In this document: one piece after another, positions 38,414 through 47,265 of the stretch
Position numbering within the stretch: the first letter of the stretch is position 1
How the letters are laid out: every line of letters begins with the position of its first letter
NCBI RefSeq assembly: GCF_963667775.1
Contig: NZ_OY764015.1
Span: 2,345,001 to 2,409,000 of the forward strand
Reading direction: 5' to 3'
Source: an uncultured Trichococcus sp.
Lineage (GTDB): Bacteria; Bacillota; Bacilli; Lactobacillales; Aerococcaceae
DNA length: 64,000 bases
Translations under genes and position numbers: made by a program
The notes under the pieces: generated by a model
What the model was told of the DNA's origin: nothing
What the model saw: only the letters and a program-made list of their open reading frames with translations
Databases searched by the model: none

Positions 38414-38441
38414 ATTGTATCATCTGCCACCCGCTTGTCAA
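38414..38441 (-). promoter_or_regulatory. purC promoter
   Basis: TTGACA (38441-38436) and TACAAT (38419-38414) with a 16-nt spacer on the complement. It places purC to purD under separate control from purEKB. Confidence 0.8.
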
Positions 38442-38507
38442 TGGGATTTTCATGAAAATTGAAATAAAATCCGGTTTTTCTTCAATGATTTCAAGGCATC
38501 CAGTGCA

Positions 38508-38541
38508 CGCAAAAAGGCCGGAACCGTAGTCCCAGCCTTTC
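38508..38541 (-). terminator. purB terminator
   Basis: AAAGGCTGGGAC pairs with GGTTCCGGCCTTT (wobbles and a bulge) on the complement, then a T-run. It separates purEKB from purC. Confidence 0.8.
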
Positions 38542-38543
38542 AA

Positions 38544-39842
38544 TCAGTCGCCTAATCCAAGTCTTTCGAATACTTCGTCGACATGACTCAAGTGATAGTT
38601 ATAGTTGAAGGCATCATCGATGTCTTCTTTCGTTAATTTTGCCATGATGGCTTCATCCGCTTCCACCAATGGACGGAAATCGGTCTGATTATCCCATGAA
38701 AGGGCAGTCTTCGGCTGTACCAAGTCATAAGCTTCTTCACGGCTCATGCCTTTATCGATCAATTTCAACAGCACGCGTTGGCTATAGATCAATCCGAATG
38801 TCGCATTCATGTTGCGGAGCATATTTTCAGGGAAAACGGTCAAGTTCTTGATGATGTTCGCAAAACGGTTCAACTGATAGTTCAGCAATGTCGTCGCGTC
38901 CGGAAGGATGATGCGTTCCGCTGAAGAGTGGGAAATATCGCGCTCATGCCATAAGCCTACATTCTCGTAAGCAGTGACCATGTAGCCCCGGATGACGCGG
39001 GCAAGACCTACCATATTTTCGGAACCGATCGGATTGCGTTTGTGCGGCATAGCGGAAGAACCTTTTTGGCCCTTCGCGAAGAATTCTTCCACTTCGCGGG
39101 TTTCCGATTTCTGCAGTCCACGGATTTCTGTTGCGAAGCGCTCGATGCTTGTCGCAATCAAAGCGATCGTTGCCATATACTCGGCATGCAGATCGCGCGG
39201 AAGTACCTGCGTCGAAATTTCTTGCGGTCTTGTGCCCAATTTTTCGCAGACGTACTCCTCCACGAATGGCGGGATGTTTGCGAAAGTCCCGACAGCACCG
39301 CTGATTTTTCCGGCTTCAACGCCTTTAGCTGCATGTTCAAAACGCTCGATGTTGCGTTTCATTTCCGAATACATGGTGGCCAGTTTCAACCCGAATGTCG
39401 TAGGTTCCGCATGTACACCGTGCGTGCGGCCCATGCAGACAGTCTTTTTGTGTTCTTTTGCCTTGTTGCCGATGATTTCCAGCATGTTCTGCAGATCCTT
39501 GCGCAGGATATCGTTGGCTTGCTTCAACTGGTAACCGTAGGCAGTATCGACCACATCGGTACTCGTCAGGCCATAGTGGACCCATTTTCTTTCTTCTCCC
39601 AGCGATTCGGAAACGGCGCGTGTGAACGCCACTACGTCATGTCTGGTCTCTTTTTCGATTTCAAGGATACGGTCGATGTCAAAAGTTGCATTCGCGCGGA
39701 TTTTAGCCACGTCTTCTGCAGGGATTTCGCCTAAGGCAGCCCAAGCTTCATCAGCCAGGATTTCGACCTCCAGCCAGCATTTGTAACGATTGTATTCGGA
39801 CCAAACTTCGGCCATCTCAGGGCGTGTATAACGTGTAATCAT
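38544..39842 (-). CDS. purB: Adenylosuccinate lyase
   Basis: Cleaves SAICAR to AICAR and adenylosuccinate to AMP. The 432 residues include [50 protein letters not shown] (catalytic His region) and the fumarase-lyase signature [17 protein letters not shown]. It follows purK after a single base; ends the first purine unit. Confidence 0.97.
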   Translation of the reverse strand: MITRYTRPEMAEVWSEYNRYKCWLEVEILADEAWAALGEIPAEDVAKIRANATFDIDRILEIEKETRHDVVAFTRAVSESLGEERKWVHYGLTSTDVVDTAYGYQLKQANDILRKDLQNMLEIIGNKAKEHKKTVCMGRTHGVHAEPTTFGLKLATMYSEMKRNIERFEHAAKGVEAGKISGAVGTFANIPPFVEEYVCEKLGTRPQEISTQVLPRDLHAEYMATIALIATSIERFATEIRGLQKSETREVEEFFAKGQKGSSAMPHKRNPIGSENMVGLARVIRGYMVTAYENVGLWHERDISHSSAERIILPDATTLLNYQLNRFANIIKNLTVFPENMLRNMNATFGLIYSQRVLLKLIDKGMSREEAYDLVQPKTALSWDNQTDFRPLVEADEAIMAKLTKEDIDDAFNYNYHLSHVDEVFERLGLGD

Positions 39843-39843
39843 T

Positions 39844-40986
39844 TTAAATTGTTCCTCCGTTCCAGATTCGGGTGTTGTCTATTTCTGTTAAGGTTGCCTC
39901 TTGATCATCCGTCAAAATGGTGATATGTCCCATTTTTCTGTCTGTGCGCGATTCCGCTTTGCCGTAGTAATGGAAAGACCAATCCGCTTTTTCTTCCCGC
40001 AACGCGATTGTGCCTTCCATATGCTGTCCCAGGATGTTGACCATGATGGCAGGCGACAATTGCCGCGCTGTCGGCATCGGCAATCCGGCGACAGCTTGGA
40101 TGTGGGCATCAAATTGGGAAACGTTCATTGCTTCGATTGTGTAATGGCCCGAATTATGCGGACGCGGCGCCAACTCGTTGATGAAGATCGCGTCATCCGC
40201 AGCCAGGAACATTTCGATACCCAGCGTCCCCACCAACTGCAGCGCATCGGCGATCTTGTGGGCCGCTTTGTTTGCCTTTTCGGCTACCGCAGCTGTGACG
40301 CGGGCCGGCACGATCGATTCGTGCAGAATATTATTGATGTGGATATTTTCGGAAACCGGGAATACCGTAGCTTCGCCTTTTTGGTTGCGTACGATCATGA
40401 CCGAAAGCTCTTTGGTGAACGGAACCCAGGCCTCCAAAACGCAGATGCTGTCCGCTGCCAGCTTCATGGCTTCCGCTTTGTCCGCTTCCGTTTTCAGGAC
40501 AACCTGTCCCTTACCATCATACCCGAAACGGGTCGTTTTTAAAACACTCGGATAGCCGATTTTAGCGATGGCTGCATCCAGTTGTTCCGCATTTTCAACT
40601 ACCGCGAATTTTGCGATCGATACCCCGGCGGATTGAAGGAATTCCTTCTCCTTGATGCGGTCCTGCGTGATCGTCAAAATTGCGCTGCCTTGCGGAATGC
40701 TGGACAGTGTTTCCACTTCCTGCAGGGCAGCCGCATCGATGTTTTCAAATTCGAATGTCACAACATCGGATTTTTCGGCCAATTCGCGCAAAGCCACCGC
40801 ATCAGCGTATGCCGCCTGGATGTGCCAATCCGCTACTTGGGCTGCCGGGCAATTTTCGCCCGGATCCAAAATCCCGACGGTGAACCCCATCCGTTTTGCT
40901 GACTGCGCCAGCATCCGTCCTAATTGTCCCCCGCCGATGATGCCGATGACGTCATTTGGTTTCAGTATTTTATACAAGGTCTTCAC
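39844..40986 (-). CDS. purK: N5-carboxyaminoimidazole ribonucleotide synthase
   Basis: ATP-grasp enzyme that carboxylates AIR to N5-CAIR. The 380 residues contain [54 protein letters not shown] and [18 protein letters not shown]. The start is GTG (GGAAAG upstream), overlapping purE by 17 nt. Confidence 0.96.
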   Translation of the reverse strand: MKTLYKILKPNDVIGIIGGGQLGRMLAQSAKRMGFTVGILDPGENCPAAQVADWHIQAAYADAVALRELAEKSDVVTFEFENIDAAALQEVETLSSIPQGSAILTITQDRIKEKEFLQSAGVSIAKFAVVENAEQLDAAIAKIGYPSVLKTTRFGYDGKGQVVLKTEADKAEAMKLAADSICVLEAWVPFTKELSVMIVRNQKGEATVFPVSENIHINNILHESIVPARVTAAVAEKANKAAHKIADALQLVGTLGIEMFLAADDAIFINELAPRPHNSGHYTIEAMNVSQFDAHIQAVAGLPMPTARQLSPAIMVNILGQHMEGTIALREEKADWSFHYYGKAESRTDRKMGHITILTDDQEATLTEIDNTRIWNGGTI

Positions 40987-41458
40987 TGCTTTCCAAAACT
41001 TTTTGTTTTAAATCTTCCCGTCTTTTTTCCAATCGGTCGGCCAAATCCTGATTTTCGATCGAAAGGATCTGTACGGCCAGCAGCCCGGCATTGATCGCCC
41101 CTGCTTTGCCGATGGCTACCGTCGCAACCGGAACACCGCCGGGCATCTGGACGATGGACAACAAAGAATCCATTCCGCTCAAAGCGCGCGATTGCACAGG
41201 AACACCGATGACCGGAAGCGTCGTTTTCGCAGCGATCATACCCGGAAGGTGCGCTGCGCCGCCTGCGCCGGCAATGATGACTTTCGTTCCCGCAGCCCGT
41301 GCTTGTTCAGCAAAAGTGAACATCAGATCCGGCGTCCGGTGAGCCGAAACGACTTTCTTTTCATAAACGATACCGAATTCATCCAGTATCAAGCAAGCTT
41401 CTTTCATAGTTTCCCAGTCAGAGGTACTACCCATTACGACAGAAACAACCGTATTCAT
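40970..41458 (-). CDS. purE: N5-CAIR mutase, catalytic subunit
   Basis: Converts N5-CAIR to CAIR. The 162 residues match class I Pur[52 protein letters not shown], and [36 protein letters not shown]. First gene of purEKB. Confidence 0.97.
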   Translation of the reverse strand: MNTVVSVVMGSTSDWETMKEACLILDEFGIVYEKKVVSAHRTPDLMFTFAEQARAAGTKVIIAGAGGAAHLPGMIAAKTTLPVIGVPVQSRALSGMDSLLSIVQMPGGVPVATVAIGKAGAINAGLLAVQILSIENQDLADRLEKRREDLKQKVLESSEDLV

Positions 41459-41491
41459 CCATCATTCCCCCATTATCAATTTTTCATTTTT

Positions 41492-41521
41492 AATATAGCA
41501 TATCATCTCTGATTATTCCAA
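41492..41521 (-). promoter_or_regulatory. purE promoter
   Basis: TTGGAA (41521-41516) and TATATT (41497-41492) with an 18-nt spacer on the complement. Confidence 0.6.
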
Positions 41522-41558
41522 ACAATTTTAGATGAAACCAACCCTTTTGTTCGGAAAT
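41514..41558. promoter_or_regulatory. PurBox pair at purE
   Basis: TATTCCAAACAAT (41514-41526; 11 of 13 to AWWWCCGAACWWT) faces TTTGTTCGGAAAT (41546-41558; 12 of 13 to the inverted form) with 19 nt between. The first box covers the proposed -35 of purE. Confidence 0.7.
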
Positions 41559-41830
41559 AATCTGTTTTTGTTCCAAAGAGAAGAAATAATCCCCTGATTT
41601 CACATTAAAAAAGTGATGCTTTTTCATTCAAAAACCCATCCTTTCCCACCCTAAATGGCAATAATATGATAAAATAACGTTATGCAAACCCTTCCAAAAT
41701 AAAAATACACTGATTCTCTTTTTATTTCCGTGTTTATCCTATAGAATGGACTGGAATAATATTATTAAACACGATTTTTTCAACTTATTTATTTTATTTC
41801 CAACACCCCCATCTGCTCACAGGAGGAACG

Positions 41831-42553
41831 ATGATCATGAATAAATTCTTTGATATCTACATGGATCTGAGAAAAAAAATTGAACACGCAGAATTCGAGA
41901 CTGGCTCGCTGTTGCCCAGCGAAAAGACGCTTTCGGACCAGTACCATGTTTCGCGGGAAACAATCAGAAAGGCTTTGGCGCTGTTGCTGGAAGGTGGCTA
42001 TATCCAGAAGAAGCAAGGCAAAGGTTCCATCGTCCTTGACATCAGACGCTTCAATTTCCCTGTTTCGGGACTGACCAGCTTCAAAGAGCTGCAAGATTCC
42101 CAACAAATCCCAAATGAAACGATCGTCATCAAAAATAAACTGGAGATCCTTCCGGACTTCCTTGCCGAAGATCTGAAGGTGGATCCCGGCCGCGAAGTGA
42201 TTTCCCTTGTGCGGTTGCGCAAGATTGCCGGGGAAGTCGTCATCATGGATAAGGACTACCTCTTCCATGATATCATCGAACAAATCCCTTCAGAAGCCGC
42301 TGAAAATTCCATCTATGCCTACTTGGAGGATGAACTAGGGCTGAATATCGCCTATGCCAAAAAGGAATTCGTCGTGGAGCCCGCGACACGGGAAGATCAC
42401 AAACTGATGAACCTGAAGGATGACACACACGTCGTAGTAGTCAAAAGTGAAGTCTATCTGGAGGATACCCGCCTGTTCCAATACACGGAGTCGCGCCATC
42501 GTTTGGACCGCTTCCGCTTCGTCGAATTCGCCCGCAGAAAACACAGCCTATAA
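41831..42553 (+). CDS. treR: Trehalose operon repressor, GntR family
   Basis: Transcription factor that binds trehalose 6-phosphate in relatives. The 240 residues have the GntR winged helix (LLPSEKTLSDQYHVSRETIRKALALL, about 28-53), and the TreR-type sensor domain with FPVSGLTSFKELQ, VIMDKDYLF, LGLNIAYAKKEFVVEP and the very characteristic YTESRHRLDRFRFVEFARR end. AGGAGGAACG precedes two possible ATGs (41831 and 41837). Its presumed targets, two operators at treP, lie 7 kb to the right; two unrelated genes separate them. Confidence 0.92.
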   Translation: MIMNKFFDIYMDLRKKIEHAEFETGSLLPSEKTLSDQYHVSRETIRKALALLLEGGYIQKKQGKGSIVLDIRRFNFPVSGLTSFKELQDSQQIPNETIVIKNKLEILPDFLAEDLKVDPGREVISLVRLRKIAGEVVIMDKDYLFHDIIEQIPSEAAENSIYAYLEDELGLNIAYAKKEFVVEPATREDHKLMNLKDDTHVVVVKSEVYLEDTRLFQYTESRHRLDRFRFVEFARRKHSL

Positions 42554-42592
42554 GAAAAAAGATGAAGCCAAGCCGGCTTCATCTTTTTTGCT
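42553..42592. terminator. Bidirectional terminator of treR and the GerMN gene
   Basis: AAAAAAGATGAAGCC (42555-42569) pairs perfectly with GGCTTCATCTTTTTT (42575-42589). Confidence 0.93.
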
Positions 42593-42606
42593 TATTCAAG
42601 GGTTGG

Positions 42607-43740
42607 TCACTCATTGACATTCGTATAATCAACTGTAAAATAGGCACCCTCAGCCATCAGGATATGGCCTGATTCATATGGATTTCCGGCCACGGTCAGG
42701 TAAACTTCCTGCACGCCGTAATATTGCCCGATTGTGTTGACGATACCCTGCAAAATCAGCGTTTCCGCCGATGTGCCGGCATTCATCTCAGAAACGAATT
42801 CCTGCGAGAAATCCACATAGACACGCCCATCGTCACTCAAGGACAAGCTGTTGATGGAGACGTTCGGTCCGATCAGGCTTCCCCCCGGGGCATCCGGAAC
42901 GTTCTTCAGCGCCTCCGCCAGAATGGTGCGGGTAACATCGTTGGACGCATAGGATAAGGCAATGCTTGATGCATCCAATCCCATCAGCTCGCTGTCCGGA
43001 TAAAAAACGCGCAACTGTTGTGTCTCCGGAACGTCCTCGTTGCGGGCTTCCAGACTGGAAGAGACAACCATGTCATCCCCAAGATCCGTCACCCGTTTCA
43101 CCAAACCAATATCTTTCACATAGTAATCCTTGGTAGTCGAAGCTTCATAAGTCGTCGTCACTTCAAGCGCTTCGAAATTGCCCATCGGCGTTTCGATCTG
43201 TGCCGTCAGATTGGTGATTTCGGAAGGGACTCCGCTCGCATTCACCCAACTGTTCCCGACTTCCAGTGGCTCCTTCAACAGAATATCCAACTGGTTTGCC
43301 GCATCGCCGCTTGCTGTTTTTTCAAGCATATTTTCCCTGAAGTAGGTTTCCGGACGCGTGAATACTTCTCTGAGTTCCCCGTCAGCCAATTCCAATACCG
43401 TCACAATCTGCGTGCCGCCATTGTTGGAAGTGATCTGCATACGGTTGCCTTCGATATACTGCGGATAGACCGTGAAGGAAGCGTACTCGTTCCCTTCACC
43501 CAAATATTTTGTGAAGACGGATGCGCTGAACGGATAATAAGCCTCGATTGTCGCTGCGTCTGCAGGTTCAGAAGAGGATGAGGATGCCGATCCGCTGTCT
43601 GTCGAACTGGATTCGGAAGTGGACACACTGCTGGCAGCCGAAGAATCGGATGAGGAATCGGATCCTCCAAAGAGACTGCAAGAAGCTAATAGGGGCACCA
43701 ATAACGCTACTACCATCAGGTTCGAAACTTTCTTTCTCAT
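42607..43740 (-). CDS. GerMN domain lipoprotein
   Basis: Secreted, lipid-anchored protein of 377 residues. A signal peptide with lipobox LLASC (Cys near residue 21) is followed by a low-complexity Ser/Asp stretch (about 25-62). The middle region is beta-rich. A C-terminal GerMN domain (about 240-350) includes LRVFYPDSELMGLDASSIAL, PGGSLIGPNVSINSLSLSDDGRVYVDFSQEF and TIGQYYGVQEVYLTVAG. GerMN proteins occur in sporulation (GerM) and in cell-envelope lipoproteins (LpqB); in a non-sporulating relative an envelope role is more likely (inference). Strong GAAGGTGGG ribosome-binding site. Confidence 0.85.
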   Translation of the reverse strand: MRKKVSNLMVVALLVPLLASCSLFGGSDSSSDSSAASSVSTSESSSTDSGSASSSSSEPADAATIEAYYPFSASVFTKYLGEGNEYASFTVYPQYIEGNRMQITSNNGGTQIVTVLELADGELREVFTRPETYFRENMLEKTASGDAANQLDILLKEPLEVGNSWVNASGVPSEITNLTAQIETPMGNFEALEVTTTYEASTTKDYYVKDIGLVKRVTDLGDDMVVSSSLEARNEDVPETQQLRVFYPDSELMGLDASSIALSYASNDVTRTILAEALKNVPDAPGGSLIGPNVSINSLSLSDDGRVYVDFSQEFVSEMNAGTSAETLILQGIVNTIGQYYGVQEVYLTVAGNPYESGHILMAEGAYFTVDYTNVNE

Positions 43741-43924
43741 ATTTTTTTCCCACCTTCTGCCTTAGTTGTCTTCATTATATCACAACCGCTTTCTAAGGCA
43801 TTACCCTAACTATCGCTGTAACACAACGAATGCTGTGGCAATGAGCAGCTCCTTTCACGTATAATGAAGCCAGCACGAAACTAAAAGAAACATTTCACAA
43901 ATTTTAAATAGAGGTGGAAAACTT

Positions 43925-45433
43925 ATGAAGGAAATCAGTTTGAACGATACGGTTTACCATCTGGTGAAGCAATACCCTGAAATCAGGGAAGTCATCATCA
44001 GTCTGGGCTTTGAACCATTGCGCAGCGACAAAATGCTGAACACCGCCGGCCGGATCATGACAATCGGCAAAGCTTTCAAACGCAACGACGTGCCGGAGGA
44101 TACATTCGTCGAAATACTGGCGAAAAACGGGTTCAGCGTGAAGGAATGGGTGCCGTCACCGGCAACGATTGCCCCAAGCGAAGCGGCAGAGCCCGCCGCG
44201 CCAAGCGGTGGAACTGCCCGCATGGGCTCAGCGGAATTCCAGGAGCGCCAGGACATTCTGCAGAGCCTTATCCTACGCTTGCACAGGGGAGAGGACTGGG
44301 ATGCGGTGCAAACCGACTTCAAGAAACATTTCACAGGCGTCAGCGCCTATGAGATTTCCGTCATGGAGCAAGGCCTGATGGGGAAAGGCATAGAAGCCGA
44401 AGACATCCAGCGCCTCTGCAACGTACACGCCTCGCTCTTCGGCGGATCCATCGAAGCGGTCTATACCGCTTCAGCGGAACAGCAGCACGCCGGCCATCCG
44501 ATCCAAGTTATGAAACTCGAAAATCTAGCCATCGAAAATACGCTGGAAAAAATCAGCAAATTACTGACTGTCTACCTTGAAACAAAAGAGCCGGAAATCA
44601 AAAAAGGTATCCAAAACCAATTGAATTTGCTCGGCGAATTCGATAAACATTATGTCCGCAAAGAATACGCCATCTTCCCGATCATGGAGAACAAAGGCAT
44701 CACGGCCCCGCCGAAAGTCATGTGGGGCGTCGATGACGAAATCCGCAGCATGTTCAAGGAATTCCGGACACTGCTCCAAAACGAGGACTTCGCCGCGATC
44801 CCGAAAGCTTTCTCCGACCTGAAATATGAAATGACGGAAATGATCACAAAAGAAGAAGACATCCTCTTGCCGATGATCACCGACATCTTCAACGAGGACC
44901 ATTGGCTGCAAATCGCCCAGGAATCCGAGGAAATCGGCTACTGCATCATCAAACCGGAAGCAAAATGGGTACCGGAACGGTCCCTTCCAGAAAATGTTTC
45001 ACATGAAACACTGACGACTGAAGCAAATCCATACATAAATTTCCAAACCGGACATCTGACGCCGCACCAGTTGGAAAAGATGCTGAACAACATCCCTTTG
45101 GAATTGACTTTCGTCGATGCCGACAACATCGTGCGCTACTACAATGACAACGGAGAAGAAAAGTTCTTCAAGCGAACCAGCAGCGCAATCGGCCGCGATG
45201 TGCTGAACTGCCACCCGCCGAAGAGCCTACCGATCGTCACGAAACTGCTCGCCGATCTGAAATCAGGCGCGAAAGAAAGCGAATCGATGTGGTTCCGCGC
45301 GATGGGCAAGTTCATCCTGGTCACCTACCGCGCCGTCAGGGATGACGACGGTAGCTACATGGGAACCCTTGAATATGTGCAGGACATCCAACCGATCATC
45401 GATCTTGACGGTGAAAAGCGGACACTGTCCTAA
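43925..45433 (+). CDS. DUF438 protein with hemerythrin-like and PAS domains
   Basis: A 502-residue soluble protein. Parts: an N-terminal DUF1858-type domain (1-70, ISLNDTVYHLVKQYPEIREVIISLGF), an Ala/Pro linker (about 76-98), and a DUF438 region (about 103-180). A hemerythrin-like helical bundle follows (about 183-330) with candidate metal ligands H184 region, FDKHYVRKEYAIFPIMENKG and EEDILLPM. A PAS domain closes it (about 375-495, LEKMLNNIPLELTFVDADNIVRYYND). The combination suggests sensing of oxygen, nitric oxide or a redox state through a di-iron site, but no output domain is present. A parS-like site lies within the coding sequence (44995-45010). Confidence 0.88.
   Translation: MKEISLNDTVYHLVKQYPEIREVIISLGFEPLRSDKMLNTAGRIMTIGKAFKRNDVPEDTFVEILAKNGFSVKEWVPSPATIAPSEAAEPAAPSGGTARMGSAEFQERQDILQSLILRLHRGEDWDAVQTDFKKHFTGVSAYEISVMEQGLMGKGIEAEDIQRLCNVHASLFGGSIEAVYTASAEQQHAGHPIQVMKLENLAIENTLEKISKLLTVYLETKEPEIKKGIQNQLNLLGEFDKHYVRKEYAIFPIMENKGITAPPKVMWGVDDEIRSMFKEFRTLLQNEDFAAIPKAFSDLKYEMTEMITKEEDILLPMITDIFNEDHWLQIAQESEEIGYCIIKPEAKWVPERSLPENVSHETLTTEANPYINFQTGHLTPHQLEKMLNNIPLELTFVDADNIVRYYNDNGEEKFFKRTSSAIGRDVLNCHPPKSLPIVTKLLADLKSGAKESESMWFRAMGKFILVTYRAVRDDDGSYMGTLEYVQDIQPIIDLDGEKRTLS
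44995..45010. other. parS-like site within the DUF438 gene
   Basis: TGTTTCACATGAAACA matches the ParB-site consensus TGTTNCACGTGAAACA at 15 of 16 positions. It lies about 8 kb from dnaA, where such sites are expected. The mismatch breaks the central CG, so ParB binding may be weaker. Confidence 0.55.
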
Positions 45434-45458
45434 ACTACCGTCCCGGAAATGTCTAACG

Positions 45459-45507
45459 AAAACAAACAAACGCACGCTGTCTTTTTTGGGGCAGTGTGCG
45501 TTTGTTT
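45459..45507. terminator. Terminator between the DUF438 gene and treC
   Basis: AAACAAACGCACGCTG pairs with CAGTGTGCGTTTGTTT (one wobble) around a T-rich loop. It could serve both converging transcripts. Confidence 0.8.
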
Positions 45508-45528
45508 CATCATCATGTAACTTACTGT

Positions 45529-47184
45529 TTATTTGATCATCCTGAAAGCGATGGTTTCGTACGGCTTCAGCGTGAAGGTCGGCGTGAGCTGTCTCTCCCC
45601 GTAGTTGCCGGCCAGCACACTGCTGGCCTTGTTTGCCCAATCTTCCGGTACACTGATTGTATAATCGCCGGCATAGAAATGGTTCAGGACCAGCACTTTT
45701 TCCTCCTCGTTCTCCCGGATGTAGGCAAACACTTCCGGATCGTCCAACAGGATGCCCTCGTAGGAACCATCCGCAATGACCGGATGCTCTTTGCGGATGC
45801 CGATCAGTTCCTGGTAGTAACGGAAAATTTTGCCTTCCGCGAGCTCCTTCTCGACGTTCACTTCCGGGTAGTTGGACGCCACCTGCAGCCAAGGTTCGCC
45901 GGTAGTGAAGCCGGCATGCGGGCTGCTGTCCCATTGCATCGGCGTCCGACTGTTGTCGCGGGATTTTTGTTTGATGATGCGCATGGCCTCCTGATGCGTC
46001 AACCCGGCAAGTTTCAGATCGCGGTAGGCATTGTGCGATTCGATATCGCGATAAACGCTGATGTCGTCATAATCCGGATTCGTCATGCCGATTTCCTCGC
46101 CCTGATAGATGTAAGGCGTGCCCCGCAGCAGATGGATCGTTTGCGCCAGCATGGAGGCTGTTTCGAAAGGATAACGCTTCGGATCGCCGAAGCGGCTGTT
46201 GGCGCGCGGCTGATCATGATTGTTCCAGAACAGTGCGTTCCATCCGTTCCCGTCCGACATGCCTGCCTGCCACTCATTCAGAATCCGCTTCAGTTCAAGG
46301 AAATCGAAGGGATGATCCGTCCATTTTTCACCGTCTTTGTAGTCGACCTTCAGATGGTGGAAGCTGAAGATCATCGACAATTCGTTCCGGTCCGGATTCG
46401 AATAAAGGATTCCGTTTTCGACAGTGGTCGAAGACATCTCGCCGACCGTGATGATGTCCTCCAGCGTGCCGAAAGATGTCTGGTTCAGCTCGTGGATGTA
46501 ATCATGGACGATCGGACGATCCGTGTAGAGGCTCTTTTCGTTGTTTCCTTCACTGTCGACCAACGCGACATCCTTGCCGATCAGGTTCAATACATCGAAA
46601 CGGAAGCCCTTGATGCCCTTTTCCAACCAAAAATTGACGACTTTCTGCAGTTCCTCGCGCACTGTCGGATTGCGCCAGTTCAGATCCGCTTGCGTGACAT
46701 CAAACAGATGCAGATAGTACTTGCCGGTGTCCCCGAATGGCGCCCATGCCTCTCCGCCGAATTTCGAACTCCAATTGGTCGGTAGGCTGCCGTCTGCTTT
46801 CGGATCGCGGATGATGTAATAGTCCTGGTACTCTTCGTCACCGGCCAACGCTTTCCGGAACCATTCATGCGTAGTCGACGTATGGTTGAACACCATGTCG
46901 AACATGATTTCGATGCCGTGCTGCTTCAGCTTCCGGATCAGTTCTTCAAAATCTGCCATCGTTCCGAAAACAGGATCGATGGCATAATAATCAGTGATGT
47001 CATATCCATTGTCCCTTTGCGGGGATACGAAAATCGGATTCATCCAGATCATATCGATGCCCAGTTCCGCCAAATATGGCACCTTGCTGATGATCCCTTG
47101 GATATCACCGATGCCGTTGCCGTCAGAGTCCTTGAATGATTTTGGATATAGCTGATAGATCACTTTTTTTTGAAAGTCTTTCAT
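45529..47184 (-). CDS. treC: Alpha,alpha-phosphotrehalase
   Basis: Cytoplasmic GH13 enzyme that splits trehalose 6-phosphate into glucose and glucose 6-phosphate. The 551 residues show VIYQLYPKSFKDSDGNGIGDIQGI, FDMVFNHTSTTHEWF, GFRFDVLNLIGKD (nucleophile Asp), ITVGEMSST (acid Glu) and FWNNHDQPRANSRFGD. Start at MKDFQKKV with AGGGGGC 6 nt upstream; the longer frame has no such signal. Second gene of the treP-treC operon. Confidence 0.95.
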   Translation of the reverse strand: MKDFQKKVIYQLYPKSFKDSDGNGIGDIQGIISKVPYLAELGIDMIWMNPIFVSPQRDNGYDITDYYAIDPVFGTMADFEELIRKLKQHGIEIMFDMVFNHTSTTHEWFRKALAGDEEYQDYYIIRDPKADGSLPTNWSSKFGGEAWAPFGDTGKYYLHLFDVTQADLNWRNPTVREELQKVVNFWLEKGIKGFRFDVLNLIGKDVALVDSEGNNEKSLYTDRPIVHDYIHELNQTSFGTLEDIITVGEMSSTTVENGILYSNPDRNELSMIFSFHHLKVDYKDGEKWTDHPFDFLELKRILNEWQAGMSDGNGWNALFWNNHDQPRANSRFGDPKRYPFETASMLAQTIHLLRGTPYIYQGEEIGMTNPDYDDISVYRDIESHNAYRDLKLAGLTHQEAMRIIKQKSRDNSRTPMQWDSSPHAGFTTGEPWLQVASNYPEVNVEKELAEGKIFRYYQELIGIRKEHPVIADGSYEGILLDDPEVFAYIRENEEEKVLVLNHFYAGDYTISVPEDWANKASSVLAGNYGERQLTPTFTLKPYETIAFRMIK

Positions 47185-47210
47185 TGTAAAGCCCCCTGTC
47201 TTCTTACTAT

Positions 47211-47254
47211 GACTGAAGGCAAAAAGCTTCACTAACAGCTTTTTGCCTTCAGTA
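47211..47254 (-). other. Perfect hairpin between treP and treC
   Basis: CTGAAGGCAAAAAGC (47213-47227) pairs over 15 bp with GCTTTTTGCCTTCAG (47238-47252). There is no U-run after it on the transcribed strand, so it is more likely an mRNA stability or processing element that balances treP and treC than a strong terminator. Confidence 0.7.
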
Positions 47255-47265
47255 ATTCACTTTTT

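Larger units (their letters stand above)
41459..41830. other. Divergent control region between purE and treR
   Basis: Left part holds the purE promoter and PurBox pair. The right part is AT-rich and presumably holds the treR promoter, but I could not settle on one. No TreR-type operator (TTGTATATACAAG) is seen here, so treR does not appear autoregulated by that site. No open frame of interest. Confidence 0.6.

Noticed and set aside
41459-41830. Guanine riboswitch upstream of the purine operon
   Set aside because: I looked for the conserved purine aptamer loops (TATAAT...GGATATGG type) and did not see them; the PurBox pair explains the region.
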